The notes under the pieces were generated by a model. That model saw nothing but the letters and a program-made list of their open reading frames with translations. It ran no database searches and was not told where the DNA came from. From Kamptonema sp. UHCC 0994 (lineage in GTDB: Bacteria > Cyanobacteriota > Cyanobacteriia > Cyanobacteriales > Microcoleaceae): DNA of 64,000 bases. Numbering within the stretch: position 1 is the stretch's first letter; each line of letters starts with the position of its first letter. Below are positions 1 through 8,471 of this stretch, piece after piece. The translations under genes and the position numbers were made by a program. Location: contig NZ_JARFTR010000045.1 of the NCBI RefSeq assembly GCF_029167235.1, positions 1 through 64,000 of the forward strand. The letters run 5' to 3'.

Positions 1-35
1 GCGGTAACATACCGCCTAGAAGGCGGCGTTACGGA
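1..35. repeat. GTAACGCCGCC-type palindrome
   Basis: The window opens in a palindrome around CCGCCTAGAAGGCGG followed by CGTTAC. The same unit recurs at 27054-27133, 45475-45526 and 48702-48751, so it belongs to a dispersed palindromic family that sits near gene ends. Just after it, at about 46-66, is a lone copy of the GCCTTGGCGGTT end seen in the MITE-like elements elsewhere. Confidence 0.7.
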
Positions 36-119
36 TATTTATCTAATTGCCTTGGCGGTTACTATCAGAGGTGTAAGTCAGTTCTATGCAGATTTATTCA
101 GCAGAATTAGCATCAATGG

Positions 120-236
120 TTAATTATTAGTTATTATCCGACCCAAACCACAACAACTAACTAACAACCAACTACTAACCACTAACAACCAACTACTAAC
201 CACTAACCATCAACAACCAACAATTAACAACTAACC
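120..236. repeat. short tandem repeats (ACTAACAACCA type) before larC
   Basis: Irregular tandem units built from ACTAAC, CAACCA and ACTACTAACC run right up to the larC start codon, replacing a recognisable ribosome binding site. A related tract precedes the permease gene at 41475-41594. This is the short tandemly repeated repetitive sequence type known from filamentous cyanobacteria. Confidence 0.75.
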
Positions 237-1673
237 ATGAACAAAATAGCATATTTTGAATGTCCAACTGGCATCGCGGGTGATATGTGCCTGGGTGCTC
301 TTGTCCATGCAGGTGTTCCTATAGAATACCTGATTGCCAAACTCAATTTACTAGGCATCTCCCAGGAATATAACTTAAGAGTAGAAAGAGTTCATCGCAA
401 TACCCAACAGGCAACTAAAGTTTATGTCGATCTAAGTTTATCTTCGGAAACTGCCAAAGTTGCAGGAGAAAACCCTAATTCTCACTCAGCATTAGATCCT
501 TCCGAAACAGAAGCCCCAACTTTTTCACACCACCATCACCATCACGATCGCGATCGTAGCGAGGCTCATTCCCACAATCATACCGATAATCATACCGAGT
601 CGGAGTCACCAACCCCCCACACTCAACACCGCCATTTACCCGAAATTGAGCAAATGATAGCAGGTGCTGGGTTGCCAAAACGGGCGGAAATTTGGAGTTT
701 AGCAGTATTTCGGAAACTAGCAGAAGCGGAAGGTGCTGTACATGGTATCGCCCCAGAAGAGGTTCATTTTCACGAAGTGGGGGCAACTGATGCGATCGTC
801 GATATTGTGGGCACTTGTTTGGGGTTAGACTGGTTAGATATTGACGAATTATACTGTTCGGCTTTGCCTACTGGTGGGGGTACAGTGTGGGCCGCACACG
901 GGCGCTTAGCAGTACCTACACCTGCGGTTTTAAAGTTGTGGGAAATGCGACAAGTACCAGTTTACAGTAATGAAATCGATCGGGAGTTATGCACGCCAAC
1001 GGGAAGCGCGATCGCAGTTACTCTCTGTAAAAGTTTTGGCCCGCCGCCGTCAATGAATCTGCACCAAATTGGTTTAGGTGCGGGTTCCCGCCAATTGCCG
1101 ATTCCTAATATTTTGCGGTTGTGGATAGGGGAGAAGACAGAAGGAAAAAGGCAGAAGGCAGAAAGAAGAAGGAAGAAGGCAGAGAGAAGAAGGAAGAAGG
1201 AAAAAGAAAGAGAGAATTTAGGTAATTCCCAAGAAGTTATTTGTGTGCTGGAAACCCAAATTGACGATCTTAGTCCGCAAGCGATCGCATATATCTTCGA
1301 TGCTTTATTTGCCGTCGGCGCTGTCGATGTCTTTACTCAACCAATTGTGATGAAAAAATCACGTTTGGGCGTACTACTGACTGCGATTTGCCATCCTGAA
1401 TCTCAGCAAAATTGCGAAACCGTTATTTTTCGCGAAACTACAACTTTAGGCATTCGTCGCTCAACTCAACTAAGAACAATTTTACAGCGAGAAATTCAAA
1501 AAGTGCAGACAGATTGTGGGGAAGTGCGGGTAAAAGTTGCTAAAAATGGCGATCGTATTACTAACGTGCAACCGGAATACGAAGACTGTGCAAAACTAGC
1601 AAAACTTCATAATATAAGTTGGCGAGAAGTTCACCGAATGGCAGTCTCTCATTGGCATTTTCATTATAAATAA
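237..1673 (+). CDS. larC: Nickel pincer cofactor biosynthesis protein LarC
   Basis: LarC inserts nickel into the thiocarboxylated pyridinium mononucleotide to give the nickel-pincer cofactor of lactate racemase-type enzymes. The 478-residue product starts with the family hallmark FECPTGIAGDMCLGAL and carries a metal-binding His tract (six histidines at residues 98-103, more to about 132). The LarC2-like half begins near ETQIDDLSPQ. Unlike the Lactobacillus gene, where LarC is made by ribosomal frameshifting, both halves are here in one frame. At the joint between them (about residues 299-327) lies a highly charged KAERRRKK duplication that looks like captured intergenic repeat DNA. No larB or larE is visible in the window. 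Family assignment is secure; the physiological client enzyme is unknown. Confidence 0.9.
   Translation: MNKIAYFECPTGIAGDMCLGALVHAGVPIEYLIAKLNLLGISQEYNLRVERVHRNTQQATKVYVDLSLSSETAKVAGENPNSHSALDPSETEAPTFSHHHHHHDRDRSEAHSHNHTDNHTESESPTPHTQHRHLPEIEQMIAGAGLPKRAEIWSLAVFRKLAEAEGAVHGIAPEEVHFHEVGATDAIVDIVGTCLGLDWLDIDELYCSALPTGGGTVWAAHGRLAVPTPAVLKLWEMRQVPVYSNEIDRELCTPTGSAIAVTLCKSFGPPPSMNLHQIGLGAGSRQLPIPNILRLWIGEKTEGKRQKAERRRKKAERRRKKEKERENLGNSQEVICVLETQIDDLSPQAIAYIFDALFAVGAVDVFTQPIVMKKSRLGVLLTAICHPESQQNCETVIFRETTTLGIRRSTQLRTILQREIQKVQTDCGEVRVKVAKNGDRITNVQPEYEDCAKLAKLHNISWREVHRMAVSHWHFHYK
1131..1216 (+). repeat. GAAGGCAGAAAGAAGAAG low-complexity insertion inside larC
   Basis: Purine-rich units of about 24 bp are repeated in frame and encode the KAERRRKK stretch between the two LarC halves. 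The composition matches the GAAGG-rich intergenic tracts such as 1700-1750, and the frame is kept because the insertion is a multiple of three. Confidence 0.7.
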
Positions 1674-1870
1674 CTATTATAGTTAGGGGCTAGGGGCTAG
1701 GGAAAGAAGGGGAAAGAAGGGGAAAGAAGGGGAAAGAAGGGGAAGAAGGGAATAGAATTTAAGTATACAACCGCCAAGGTGGTTAGGACATTCTAGTTTC
1801 CTCAAATCCTTAATTCTATTCCCTTCTTCCCTAGTCCTGAGCATCGGAGCATCGTAGTCCCTAGCTATAC
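1674..1870. repeat. intergenic low-complexity tract with a dispersed-repeat end
   Basis: Between the convergent larC and lipoprotein genes lie GGGGCTA heptamers, GGGGAAAGAA units (about 1685-1750) and one end of the dispersed element (about 1764-1830: CAACCGCCAAGGTGGTTAGG followed by a C/T-rich tail). No gene or convincing terminator is visible. Confidence 0.65.
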
Positions 1871-2479
1871 TTAGTTAATAGCTTGGTCAGCAGCGCGTTT
1901 CACATTATCTACACCTTGACTGACCTTAGTTTTGAGCGTGCTAGTACCTTCTTCAACCTTATTTTTTGCTTCAGCGCCCGCTTTTTTAGCGATATCTGTT
2001 GCGTCTTCTACGCCACCGCGAGCATTGTCCTTAATATTCTCAAACCCTTGCTTGGTATTATCCGCAAACTCCTTAGCTTTACGTCCCAAAGCATCCTTAT
2101 TTTCATCCAGCTTTTGACCAAGTTCATTCAGCTTATCTGCGCCTGCATCTCCTACACGCCGCAGATTTTCAGATACATCGTTGCTAGACTTGGTACTGAT
2201 ACGACGTTCAGCAGCATCTTTGAGAATCTGAGCTTTAGCTTCGGCTGCGGAAACGTTCTTCTTATCTCTGGGATCGGTATCTTTATATTCGTTCATTCCG
2301 CCTTTGACTTCAGATGTCACAGCCCCAGAAGGCACTTCTTCTCTAACCCGATCTGCACTTCTAGCTAATACATCAGGACTGTTACAGGCGGTGCTGACTA
2401 ACACCAAAATTCCTGCCATAAAGGCTGTGAAAATTTGTCTCACTCGTATCTTTTTGATTGCAGCTATTAATCTGTTCAT
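1871..2479 (-). CDS. LEA/apolipoprotein-like lipoprotein (DUF6658, low-temperature-induced type)
   Basis: A 202-residue secreted lipoprotein of cyanobacteria, a family often annotated as low temperature-induced protein. The start at 2479 is preferred over an ATG 33 bases upstream because GGAG lies six bases before it. The N-terminus has a basic stretch, a hydrophobic helix and a lipobox ending VSTAC, so the mature protein should be lipid-anchored. The rest is hydrophilic and rich in Lys, Ala, Asp and Glu, with repeated amphipathic segments (KAKEFADNTKQGFENIKDNA, KKAGAEAKNKVEEG) like late-embryogenesis-abundant and apolipoprotein helices. A role in membrane or desiccation/cold protection is inferred from composition and family name only. 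Confidence 0.7.
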   Translation of the reverse strand: MNRLIAAIKKIRVRQIFTAFMAGILVLVSTACNSPDVLARSADRVREEVPSGAVTSEVKGGMNEYKDTDPRDKKNVSAAEAKAQILKDAAERRISTKSSNDVSENLRRVGDAGADKLNELGQKLDENKDALGRKAKEFADNTKQGFENIKDNARGGVEDATDIAKKAGAEAKNKVEEGTSTLKTKVSQGVDNVKRAADQAIN

Positions 2480-2722
2480 AACAATTCTCCATTTTTTTTG
2501 TAAAACGCTCAAATGCCTTTTTTACTTGTAGATGCTTAGCACTGCTAAACCGACATTTGAATACTTTTACAGCCTACAGATAAAATGATAAATTCTTCAT
2601 CTGTCTCAAGTTACATTCTCAATATTTATCATTTTAAGTACAACAATGTCTTTGGTTGTGATTGTGATTGGCGATCGCTACCAAAGACATCTATCTAATG
2701 GCGGACAAATTTGGCGCTGAGT

Positions 2723-3520
2723 CTAATTATTGGTAATTGCTGCTTTGAGACTCTGGCAGAAATGCGCGATCGCATCTAATCCCTCTTGAGGTGTACCATC
2801 AGCTAAACGCTTGACAAAGGCACTACCGACAATTGCTGCATCTGCGCCCCATTCTTTGACCTGGCGGGCGTGTTCGGGCGTGGAAATGCCAAAACCAACG
2901 CCGATGGGTTTTTCGGTGACGCTACGGAGTTCTTTTAGTATGTCTTGAACTCGTCCTTCTAACCCGGAACGCACGCCGGTAACGCCGGTGACGCTGACTA
3001 GGTAAATGAATCCTTGAGATTGCTGTGCGATCGCTTTGATGCGGTCTTTGGGACTGGTGGGGGCAACTAATAAAATTACTTCAATACCCATTTTACTAGC
3101 TGGTTGTAACAAACTTTCGGCTTCTTCTAGGGGTAAATCGGGCACAACTAACCCCTGAACTCCGGCATTTTTAATTTGTTGTAAAAATGTATCTATCCCT
3201 CGATATAAAATGGGGTTGTAGTAGGTGAAAAGAACAATCGGCGATCGCAGTTTCGGTGAAACTTTTTCGACCATTGCTAATACGGAGTCTAGCTTAGTTC
3301 CCCTTTCTAAAGCACGAGTAGCGGCCGCTTGAATTACGGGGCCATCAGCTAAGGGATCTGAGTAGGGAACTCCGAGTTCAATTATATCTGCACCGTTTTC
3401 ATCTAAGATTTGCAGTGCTTTAGCGGTGGTTTCTAAGTCGGGATCGCCAGCCGTGATAAAAGGAATTAAAGCACATTTGCCTTGACTGCGAAGGTCTTTA
3501 AAATATTGGGAAATTGTCAT
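2723..3520 (-). CDS. trpA: Tryptophan synthase alpha subunit
   Basis: TrpA cleaves indole-3-glycerol phosphate to indole and glyceraldehyde-3-phosphate; the indole is channelled to TrpB. The 265-residue length is normal. [16 protein letters not shown] contains the catalytic glutamate and aspartate, PDLPLEE is the flexible loop, and GVGFGIS and [11 protein letters not shown] are the phosphate-binding segments. It is last in a minus-strand cluster after ndhL and the DUF3007 gene, an order common in cyanobacteria, but a 110-base tandem-repeat tract separates it from them. No trpB is in the window. Confidence 0.97.
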   Translation of the reverse strand: MTISQYFKDLRSQGKCALIPFITAGDPDLETTAKALQILDENGADIIELGVPYSDPLADGPVIQAAATRALERGTKLDSVLAMVEKVSPKLRSPIVLFTYYNPILYRGIDTFLQQIKNAGVQGLVVPDLPLEEAESLLQPASKMGIEVILLVAPTSPKDRIKAIAQQSQGFIYLVSVTGVTGVRSGLEGRVQDILKELRSVTEKPIGVGFGISTPEHARQVKEWGADAAIVGSAFVKRLADGTPQEGLDAIAHFCQSLKAAITNN

Positions 3521-3526
3521 TTGTTA

Positions 3527-3637
3527 GTGGTTATTTGTTATTGGTTAACTGTTATTGGTTAACTGTTAACCGTTAACAGTTAACCGTTAACCGTTAACAG
3601 TTAACCGTTAACCGTTAACAGTTAACCGTTAACCGTT
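3527..3637. repeat. GTTAACCGTTAACA tandem repeat tract
   Basis: More than ten alternating GTTAACC/GTTAACA heptamers fill the gap between the DUF3007 gene and trpA. The tract is self-complementary (GTTAAC is a palindrome), so transcripts could fold into long hairpins. It touches the stop codon region of the upstream gene. Confidence 0.85.
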
Positions 3638-3941
3638 AACTATTACGTTCTTGCTCAATTTCAGCTTGAATTTTTGCTAATTCTTCGGGTGTAAGTTCTT
3701 CTAATCGCTTCTGTAAGACTGCGGATTCGTAGTCTTTCAGTTGTTTGCTGTAAGTCATATTTTGAGTTAGTGCTCGGAATAAATAGGTGAGTAGCCAACC
3801 AATTAAACCACCAACTAAAAATACTTGACTCCAGATACCTGCGTTGATGCTGTCGAGGCCGGCGAATTGTAGCAGCAGGTAGGCTACTCCCCCTGCTGCG
3901 AAAATGCCGAGGCTGATTCCAATTACGTCTATGCGTCGCAT
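3636..3941 (-). CDS. DUF3007 family membrane protein
   Basis: A 101-residue cyanobacterial and plastid-lineage membrane protein of unknown function. Two hydrophobic helices are visible (about residues 7-27 and 38-58), followed by a charged C-terminal tail with the motif LEELTPEELAKIQAEIE. Its start codon abuts the stop of ndhL, so the two are almost certainly co-transcribed; this linkage is common and suggests, without proving, an association with complex I or the thylakoid membrane. Confidence 0.8.
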   Translation of the reverse strand: MRRIDVIGISLGIFAAGGVAYLLLQFAGLDSINAGIWSQVFLVGGLIGWLLTYLFRALTQNMTYSKQLKDYESAVLQKRLEELTPEELAKIQAEIEQERNS

Positions 3942-4157
3942 TTAAGCTTCAATTTGTCGCCGTTTGGGGCGAAAGTTTAAGAAGGGGGCCAGGAGTAGCA
4001 TTCCTGGGAAGAAAAAGGATAGCATAAAGTACATGAAGCCGCGCTCTAGGGAACTGGCGACGTACCAGCGAGTGTTGAGGTAGGCGTAGGTGAGGGCGGG
4101 CACTACTAGGAGGTAGGCTCCCGCGAGGGCGGCGTACAGCAGTAGGGTAATGTACAT
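3942..4157 (-). CDS. ndhL: NAD(P)H-quinone oxidoreductase subunit L
   Basis: NdhL (IctA) is an oxygenic-phototroph-specific membrane subunit of the ferredoxin-dependent NDH-1 complex, needed for cyclic electron flow and respiration. The 71-residue product has two transmembrane helices with the conserved [12 protein letters not shown] and [20 protein letters not shown] stretches. It heads the minus-strand ndhL-DUF3007-trpA cluster. Confidence 0.92.
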   Translation of the reverse strand: MYITLLLYAALAGAYLLVVPALTYAYLNTRWYVASSLERGFMYFMLSFFFPGMLLLAPFLNFRPKRRQIEA

Positions 4158-4361
4158 GATGTTGATTTTAGGGGATATTGACCCGGTGACTGGGATAGGC
4201 GCGATCGCTTTTCCTCATGCTGAAGGATTATTGTACTGCTTGGGGGGATGCTGTGGGAATTTTGAGAAATTTTAGATTAGGCCTTGCGTAATTTTGGGGT
4301 GTGGCTGTATGATGGAAGACTGTGGTTGCCAATGGCTTTATGCCATAGCAACTGGATAAAA

Positions 4362-4446
4362 GGGGGTGTGGCGGAATGGTAGACGCTACGGACTTAAAAT
4401 CCGTTGACCCGAAACGGTCGTGTGGGTTCAAGTCCCTCCACCCCCA
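4362..4446 (+). tRNA. tRNA-Leu(UAA), intron-less
   Basis: An 85-base class II tRNA: GGGGGTG pairs with CACCCCC in the acceptor stem, the anticodon arm is ACGGA-CTTAAAA-TCCGT (anticodon TAA), a long variable arm follows, and the T-arm contains GGTTCAAGTCC. The discriminator is A and CCA is not encoded. The anticodon loop is uninterrupted, so the group I intron found at this site in many cyanobacteria and plastids is absent. Confidence 0.95.
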
Positions 4447-4486
4447 TATAATTTACAACCGATAGGGACACGGCATTGCTGTGTCC

Positions 4487-7186
4487 CTACTTATTTTGTA
4501 ATACCCAGCGGCGGAATAGCTCGACAATAATATGATATTTATGATTAGTTTCTTGGATCACATCGTGACGTTTAAGGGTTTCTATCGCTTCATTTAATGT
4601 TTTTTCATCCATATTTGTACCCTGAATTATGCCCTCTAAATTGATACCTTCTGGATGAGGCGCTAATACTTTTAATATTTCCTGTTGTCCCCTTGCACCT
4701 TGGGCAGATTGACCCCAAACTCCTGTAAAATAGTAGCGACCTTTGATGAAGAAATCGGGATCATTAATGACTGCTTCCACATCTTCTCTGGTAAAGACTG
4801 GATCGAGGGTTTTTCCCATTTCAAATACTAGGTCATTGTAGCGGCGGACTAGCAGAAATCCGATTAGTTGTACGAGATAGGGTTGGCCGTGTGTTAACTG
4901 GTAAATGGTATCCATTGCTTCGGGTTTGTAGTCGAGGAGAAAATCATCATCGGGGTTGGCTAAAATTTGGCGAGTTGCACCTGGGGAGAGGAAACCAACG
5001 CGGATGGGGATAATGCTAGAAAAGAAAGGATGAAAATAATCTTCTGTCATTTCTTCTAAGGTGTGCAAACCAGCAAGGGCAAAGGCAATTTTCGGACTCA
5101 TTTGCACCAGTCCCCGCAGAAATCCCATGAAGTCAGGATCGATTTTTTTAGCTTCGATTAATTCTTCGATTTTCTCGAACTCGTCTAAGGCAATAATTAA
5201 CCCGCCGTCTAAATTTGCTACTACTTGTTTGAGGTAGCGTTCAAAGGTAATATAGGGAAGTTTGAGGAAATCTTCATCCGCAGGGGATGGCAAGTTGACT
5301 GCAAGAGAAATAGCATCGCTAATCTTAATCAGCACTTCTCCTACACCTTGATTGCTCTGTCCAACTAGCAGCAAGTTGATATAGGCTAGGTGAACTTTTG
5401 CACCTAGAATGTTGCCAACATTGAGCAAAATTGAGGTTTTACCCATGCGTCGATGGCCGTAGAGGACGACTGATTGGAGGCGATGACTGACTACCCAAAA
5501 TTCCTTTAACTCTCTCATAATGTCTTCGCGGCCGACAAAGAGTTTACCTTGGACTGGATCGCCGATAACATAAGGATTAATTACAGGTTCGGTGATGGAA
5601 ATATTGCCGATTTCACCAGTAATTTCTAAAAGACATTTTTTCCAAATTTCAGCAATATTTACAATTATTTCTCTCTCTGCTTGCGGTAGTTTTTGTGTTT
5701 TATTTAAAACATTGTTTGTTTCGGCTAATGCCCGATTTAAAGCGAGAGAACGTGCTGCAAAAGCTACACTATTTTGAAGGGACTTAATCTCTGAAATCAC
5801 ATGGTTTAGTGATGTAATTGCTTCCCAAGTAATCGGACGTAGCAGAGGTGTTTCTACAGAAGAAATCACTTCAATAGTAGCAATATCAGCTAGATTTTTG
5901 GCTTGGTTAAAAGTTGCTAGTATTTCCGCTAAAATAAATAATTCTTCACCATAAGGAAGGTCACGTACTACAGCAAATGCTTTTCTAGCTTTTTCGGGTT
6001 CTTTTTTATATAGATACCAAAAACCAGCCGCAACAGCACGGGCAGGTGTATCTAAGCGAATTTGTGTTGTAAAACGAGCATTAAATCCTTGTTGCCAGCG
6101 CTCAGGCACTAACAAACCCATGAATAAAAAACCTCTGAGAGCCTGTAATTTGATTGATTGGCTTAGAGAAGCAGAAGTAAAACGCACTAAATCCCAATCG
6201 TAAGGATCTTCAGCTAATTGAGATACACGATAGATAACTTGCTCTCTAGGTGTCTCGGATAGCACCAAATTTAAAGCTTTAATAACGGGGATAAACTGAA
6301 GAGTAAACCGTAGTAGTTCGTTGACGTTGTGCAGTCCAGTATTCCAATCTTTCCTTAACCAATTTGCCACTTTATAAGACAGGTATGGAATCGGAATTGG
6401 AGTAATGTTAGGAAATCCTCTGGTTTGATTATTAAGTTTGAGCAAAGTGGATGGTAGGGCCAACAGCCAATTTTCAGGGCGTGCAATCAAAAATGATACG
6501 ACAATAATAGAGAAAATTTCACTCATTCCCAAAACATCTTCTTTTGAGGAGAATAACATCAATTGCACAATACGGAAAACTAAAACCATTAAGTTAAAGA
6601 CTATAGTGACTGTTACACTGGACATCATGCCTAATGGAATTCCTGATATTACACCTAACCCGATACTGACTCCCAAACCCCAAGAGAAGATTGTTATCAA
6701 CCCCATTGTTAAATTCAACAGAGAGCTTATTGTTATTACCAGACATACAACTCCAGCCACCCCTACACCTGTTGATATGCCCCTTTTACTACTGATATTC
6801 AAACCTATAGCTCCCCCTAAAACTATCCCGAAAAACATACTAATTAAAATGTTCAAAAGATCTAAACCAACAATGATTTGCTGAATAAATAAATTCTGAA
6901 TGATAGATACAAAAACAATAGATATAACAAAGATAGATACAAAATTTTGGAAAACTAACTGTTGCTCAATGGGATTTTTTTGCAGGCATTCCCACCTTTC
7001 TTGCCAAGTCTTTGCCTCGTCAAAACCATTACCACCAAAAGTGTCTATATACGACCGCAAAGCTTGGGGAAAAAAAAACACCCAATACAATAACCGCAGA
7101 TAATCTAGGGGATTCCATAATGAAAGAGGGCGGCTCAACTTGGGAGCCAAATTTAAGCGGGGAACGGGGTTAGATTTTTGACTCAT
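4487..7186 (-). CDS. Membrane-anchored P-loop ATPase with winged-helix-like C-terminus
   Basis: The start at 7186 is chosen because GGAGG lies just upstream and its ATGA overlaps the stop of the preceding gene by four bases, which signals translational coupling; the reading frame is open 13 codons further but without such a site. The roughly 899-residue protein has a hydrophobic N-terminal third with about six or seven transmembrane helices, a middle helical region, then an ATPase domain: VGREDIMRELKEFW, Walker A GHRRMGKTS and Walker B LIIALDEFEK. The last 100 residues look like a winged helix (PEGINLEGI, TLKRHDVIQE). This resembles archaeal-type/STAND ATPases. Function is unknown; signalling or conflict systems are plausible from architecture and partners. 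Confidence 0.75.
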   Translation of the reverse strand: MSQKSNPVPRLNLAPKLSRPLSLWNPLDYLRLLYWVFFFPQALRSYIDTFGGNGFDEAKTWQERWECLQKNPIEQQLVFQNFVSIFVISIVFVSIIQNLFIQQIIVGLDLLNILISMFFGIVLGGAIGLNISSKRGISTGVGVAGVVCLVITISSLLNLTMGLITIFSWGLGVSIGLGVISGIPLGMMSSVTVTIVFNLMVLVFRIVQLMLFSSKEDVLGMSEIFSIIVVSFLIARPENWLLALPSTLLKLNNQTRGFPNITPIPIPYLSYKVANWLRKDWNTGLHNVNELLRFTLQFIPVIKALNLVLSETPREQVIYRVSQLAEDPYDWDLVRFTSASLSQSIKLQALRGFLFMGLLVPERWQQGFNARFTTQIRLDTPARAVAAGFWYLYKKEPEKARKAFAVVRDLPYGEELFILAEILATFNQAKNLADIATIEVISSVETPLLRPITWEAITSLNHVISEIKSLQNSVAFAARSLALNRALAETNNVLNKTQKLPQAEREIIVNIAEIWKKCLLEITGEIGNISITEPVINPYVIGDPVQGKLFVGREDIMRELKEFWVVSHRLQSVVLYGHRRMGKTSILLNVGNILGAKVHLAYINLLLVGQSNQGVGEVLIKISDAISLAVNLPSPADEDFLKLPYITFERYLKQVVANLDGGLIIALDEFEKIEELIEAKKIDPDFMGFLRGLVQMSPKIAFALAGLHTLEEMTEDYFHPFFSSIIPIRVGFLSPGATRQILANPDDDFLLDYKPEAMDTIYQLTHGQPYLVQLIGFLLVRRYNDLVFEMGKTLDPVFTREDVEAVINDPDFFIKGRYYFTGVWGQSAQGARGQQEILKVLAPHPEGINLEGIIQGTNMDEKTLNEAIETLKRHDVIQETNHKYHIIVELFRRWVLQNK

Positions 7187-8250
7187 TGTATTTCCTCCAG
7201 ATAGCCAGCATAAATTTGATAGCATAACTGCATTAATTTCTGAGGATGGCCGCCACTTTCTGCGATTATCCGTGCAATTTCTTCCTCAGTGAAACTGACA
7301 GAATTTGTCACAGGTGTTAACCAGGGAGCCTTAAGGCGACTGTCTATAAAATTGCGACAAATTATCTGATCCCATAAATCAAGATTTTCTTCTAAACAAA
7401 TTCCTTTAAAGGGAGAAGTCATATTTTTATCTTGACTATCTGGGAACAACACATCAAGAGGCGAACAAGCAGCTACAACTAAACGTAGAGGCGGGTTAAT
7501 TCCATCAGCTAAGCCCCGTAATTGTCCCCGAACATTATTCGTAAATCCATCCCATGTCATTTTCTCCACTTCATCTAAAATCAAGAGTATTCTATGCGGT
7601 TTTAAAGCTCGTTCTAGTAAATAACCCTTATTAGTCTGAACACCTACTAAACTACACAAAGCCTCATAAAAATCATCCTCATCGTGAACATTTTGCAAAT
7701 TTACGTAAATAGGTTTACGGGTTTGTCCGAATTGAGTTTCCGCTTGTCGGCAAATTTCCATTAGTAGAGAAGATTTGCCGATCCCCCTTTCGCCAATGAG
7801 TGCGACACTGCTACCACCTTTTAGCGTCTCGAATATATTGCGAATTTCTTTTGGTCTGGGGAAGAATAGCTGCGGATCATCTACACTTCCAGAGCGAGGC
7901 ACAAAAGGATTTGTAACTAGAAAATTATTATTAAAATTTAATAATTGTAAAGCATCAGTTGGCAATTCGATACTGGTGACTGGTGATGTCTGCTTTAATA
8001 TTTGCTCTAGCGTTGATCGTAAATTCTTTTTTTTGATACCTTGTATTCCGAAAATAGCCTCAATTTTTTCAAACAAGCTAGAGCTAGTTTCTTTTATATG
8101 TATTTCGCTTTTGTAAATTTCATTGCTAATCTGTGGATAAGTTTTATCGTTCCAGATTCCGAAAAAAATATCTTTCTCTAACTGAGTTAATCCCCCAGAG
8201 GTTTTGATGAAAATTGCATTGAGCACATTAAAGGCTTCTTCTGCGTTCAT
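7183..8250 (-). CDS. vMAP/HTH-type P-loop ATPase
   Basis: This 355-residue protein begins with the helical, HTH-like domain typical of cyanobacterial vWA-MoxR-associated proteins (about residues 1-85, with LTQLEKDIFFGIW and YPQISNEI). An ATPase domain follows: FFPRPKEI, Walker A GERGIGKSS at 153-161, Walker B RILLILDEVEK at 220-230, and a C-terminal SGGHPQKLMQLC helix of the AAA/STAND class. It precedes and overlaps the membrane ATPase gene by four bases, so the two probably act together. No Shine-Dalgarno site is obvious at its start. Target and trigger are unknown. Confidence 0.75.
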   Translation of the reverse strand: MNAEEAFNVLNAIFIKTSGGLTQLEKDIFFGIWNDKTYPQISNEIYKSEIHIKETSSSLFEKIEAIFGIQGIKKKNLRSTLEQILKQTSPVTSIELPTDALQLLNFNNNFLVTNPFVPRSGSVDDPQLFFPRPKEIRNIFETLKGGSSVALIGERGIGKSSLLMEICRQAETQFGQTRKPIYVNLQNVHDEDDFYEALCSLVGVQTNKGYLLERALKPHRILLILDEVEKMTWDGFTNNVRGQLRGLADGINPPLRLVVAACSPLDVLFPDSQDKNMTSPFKGICLEENLDLWDQIICRNFIDSRLKAPWLTPVTNSVSFTEEEIARIIAESGGHPQKLMQLCYQIYAGYLEEIQ

Positions 8251-8471
8251 AGTTTATATTTAATCATTCATGGCTAAGATTATATATTAAATAGTTAAAA
8301 ATGGCAATGTCTATATTGCTGTCTTAATAATAAACCTACTCTTATATACTTTGACATACTTTTGCATACTGCCAGGTTTGTTTAAAATTCATACTTTTCT
8401 CCACCTGACAAATCCCAATTATTTAGCAATCATAGTTTTGTACATCTAAACAAGTTTTATCAACAAAAAAC

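Noticed and set aside
46-174. Possible gene end (plus strand) in the first 120 bases
   Set aside because: The frame is short, runs into dispersed-repeat sequence and cannot be tied to a family from this window.
1883-2368. 161-codon plus-strand frame opposite the lipoprotein gene
   Set aside because: Hydrophobic Phe/Ser-rich shadow of the Lys/Glu/Ala-rich lipoprotein on the other strand.
4228-4431. 67-codon minus-strand frame across tRNA-Leu
   Set aside because: Includes the complement of the tRNA; no other support.
6438-6884. 148-codon plus-strand frame opposite the membrane ATPase
   Set aside because: Shadow of the transmembrane-coding strand; no start signal.
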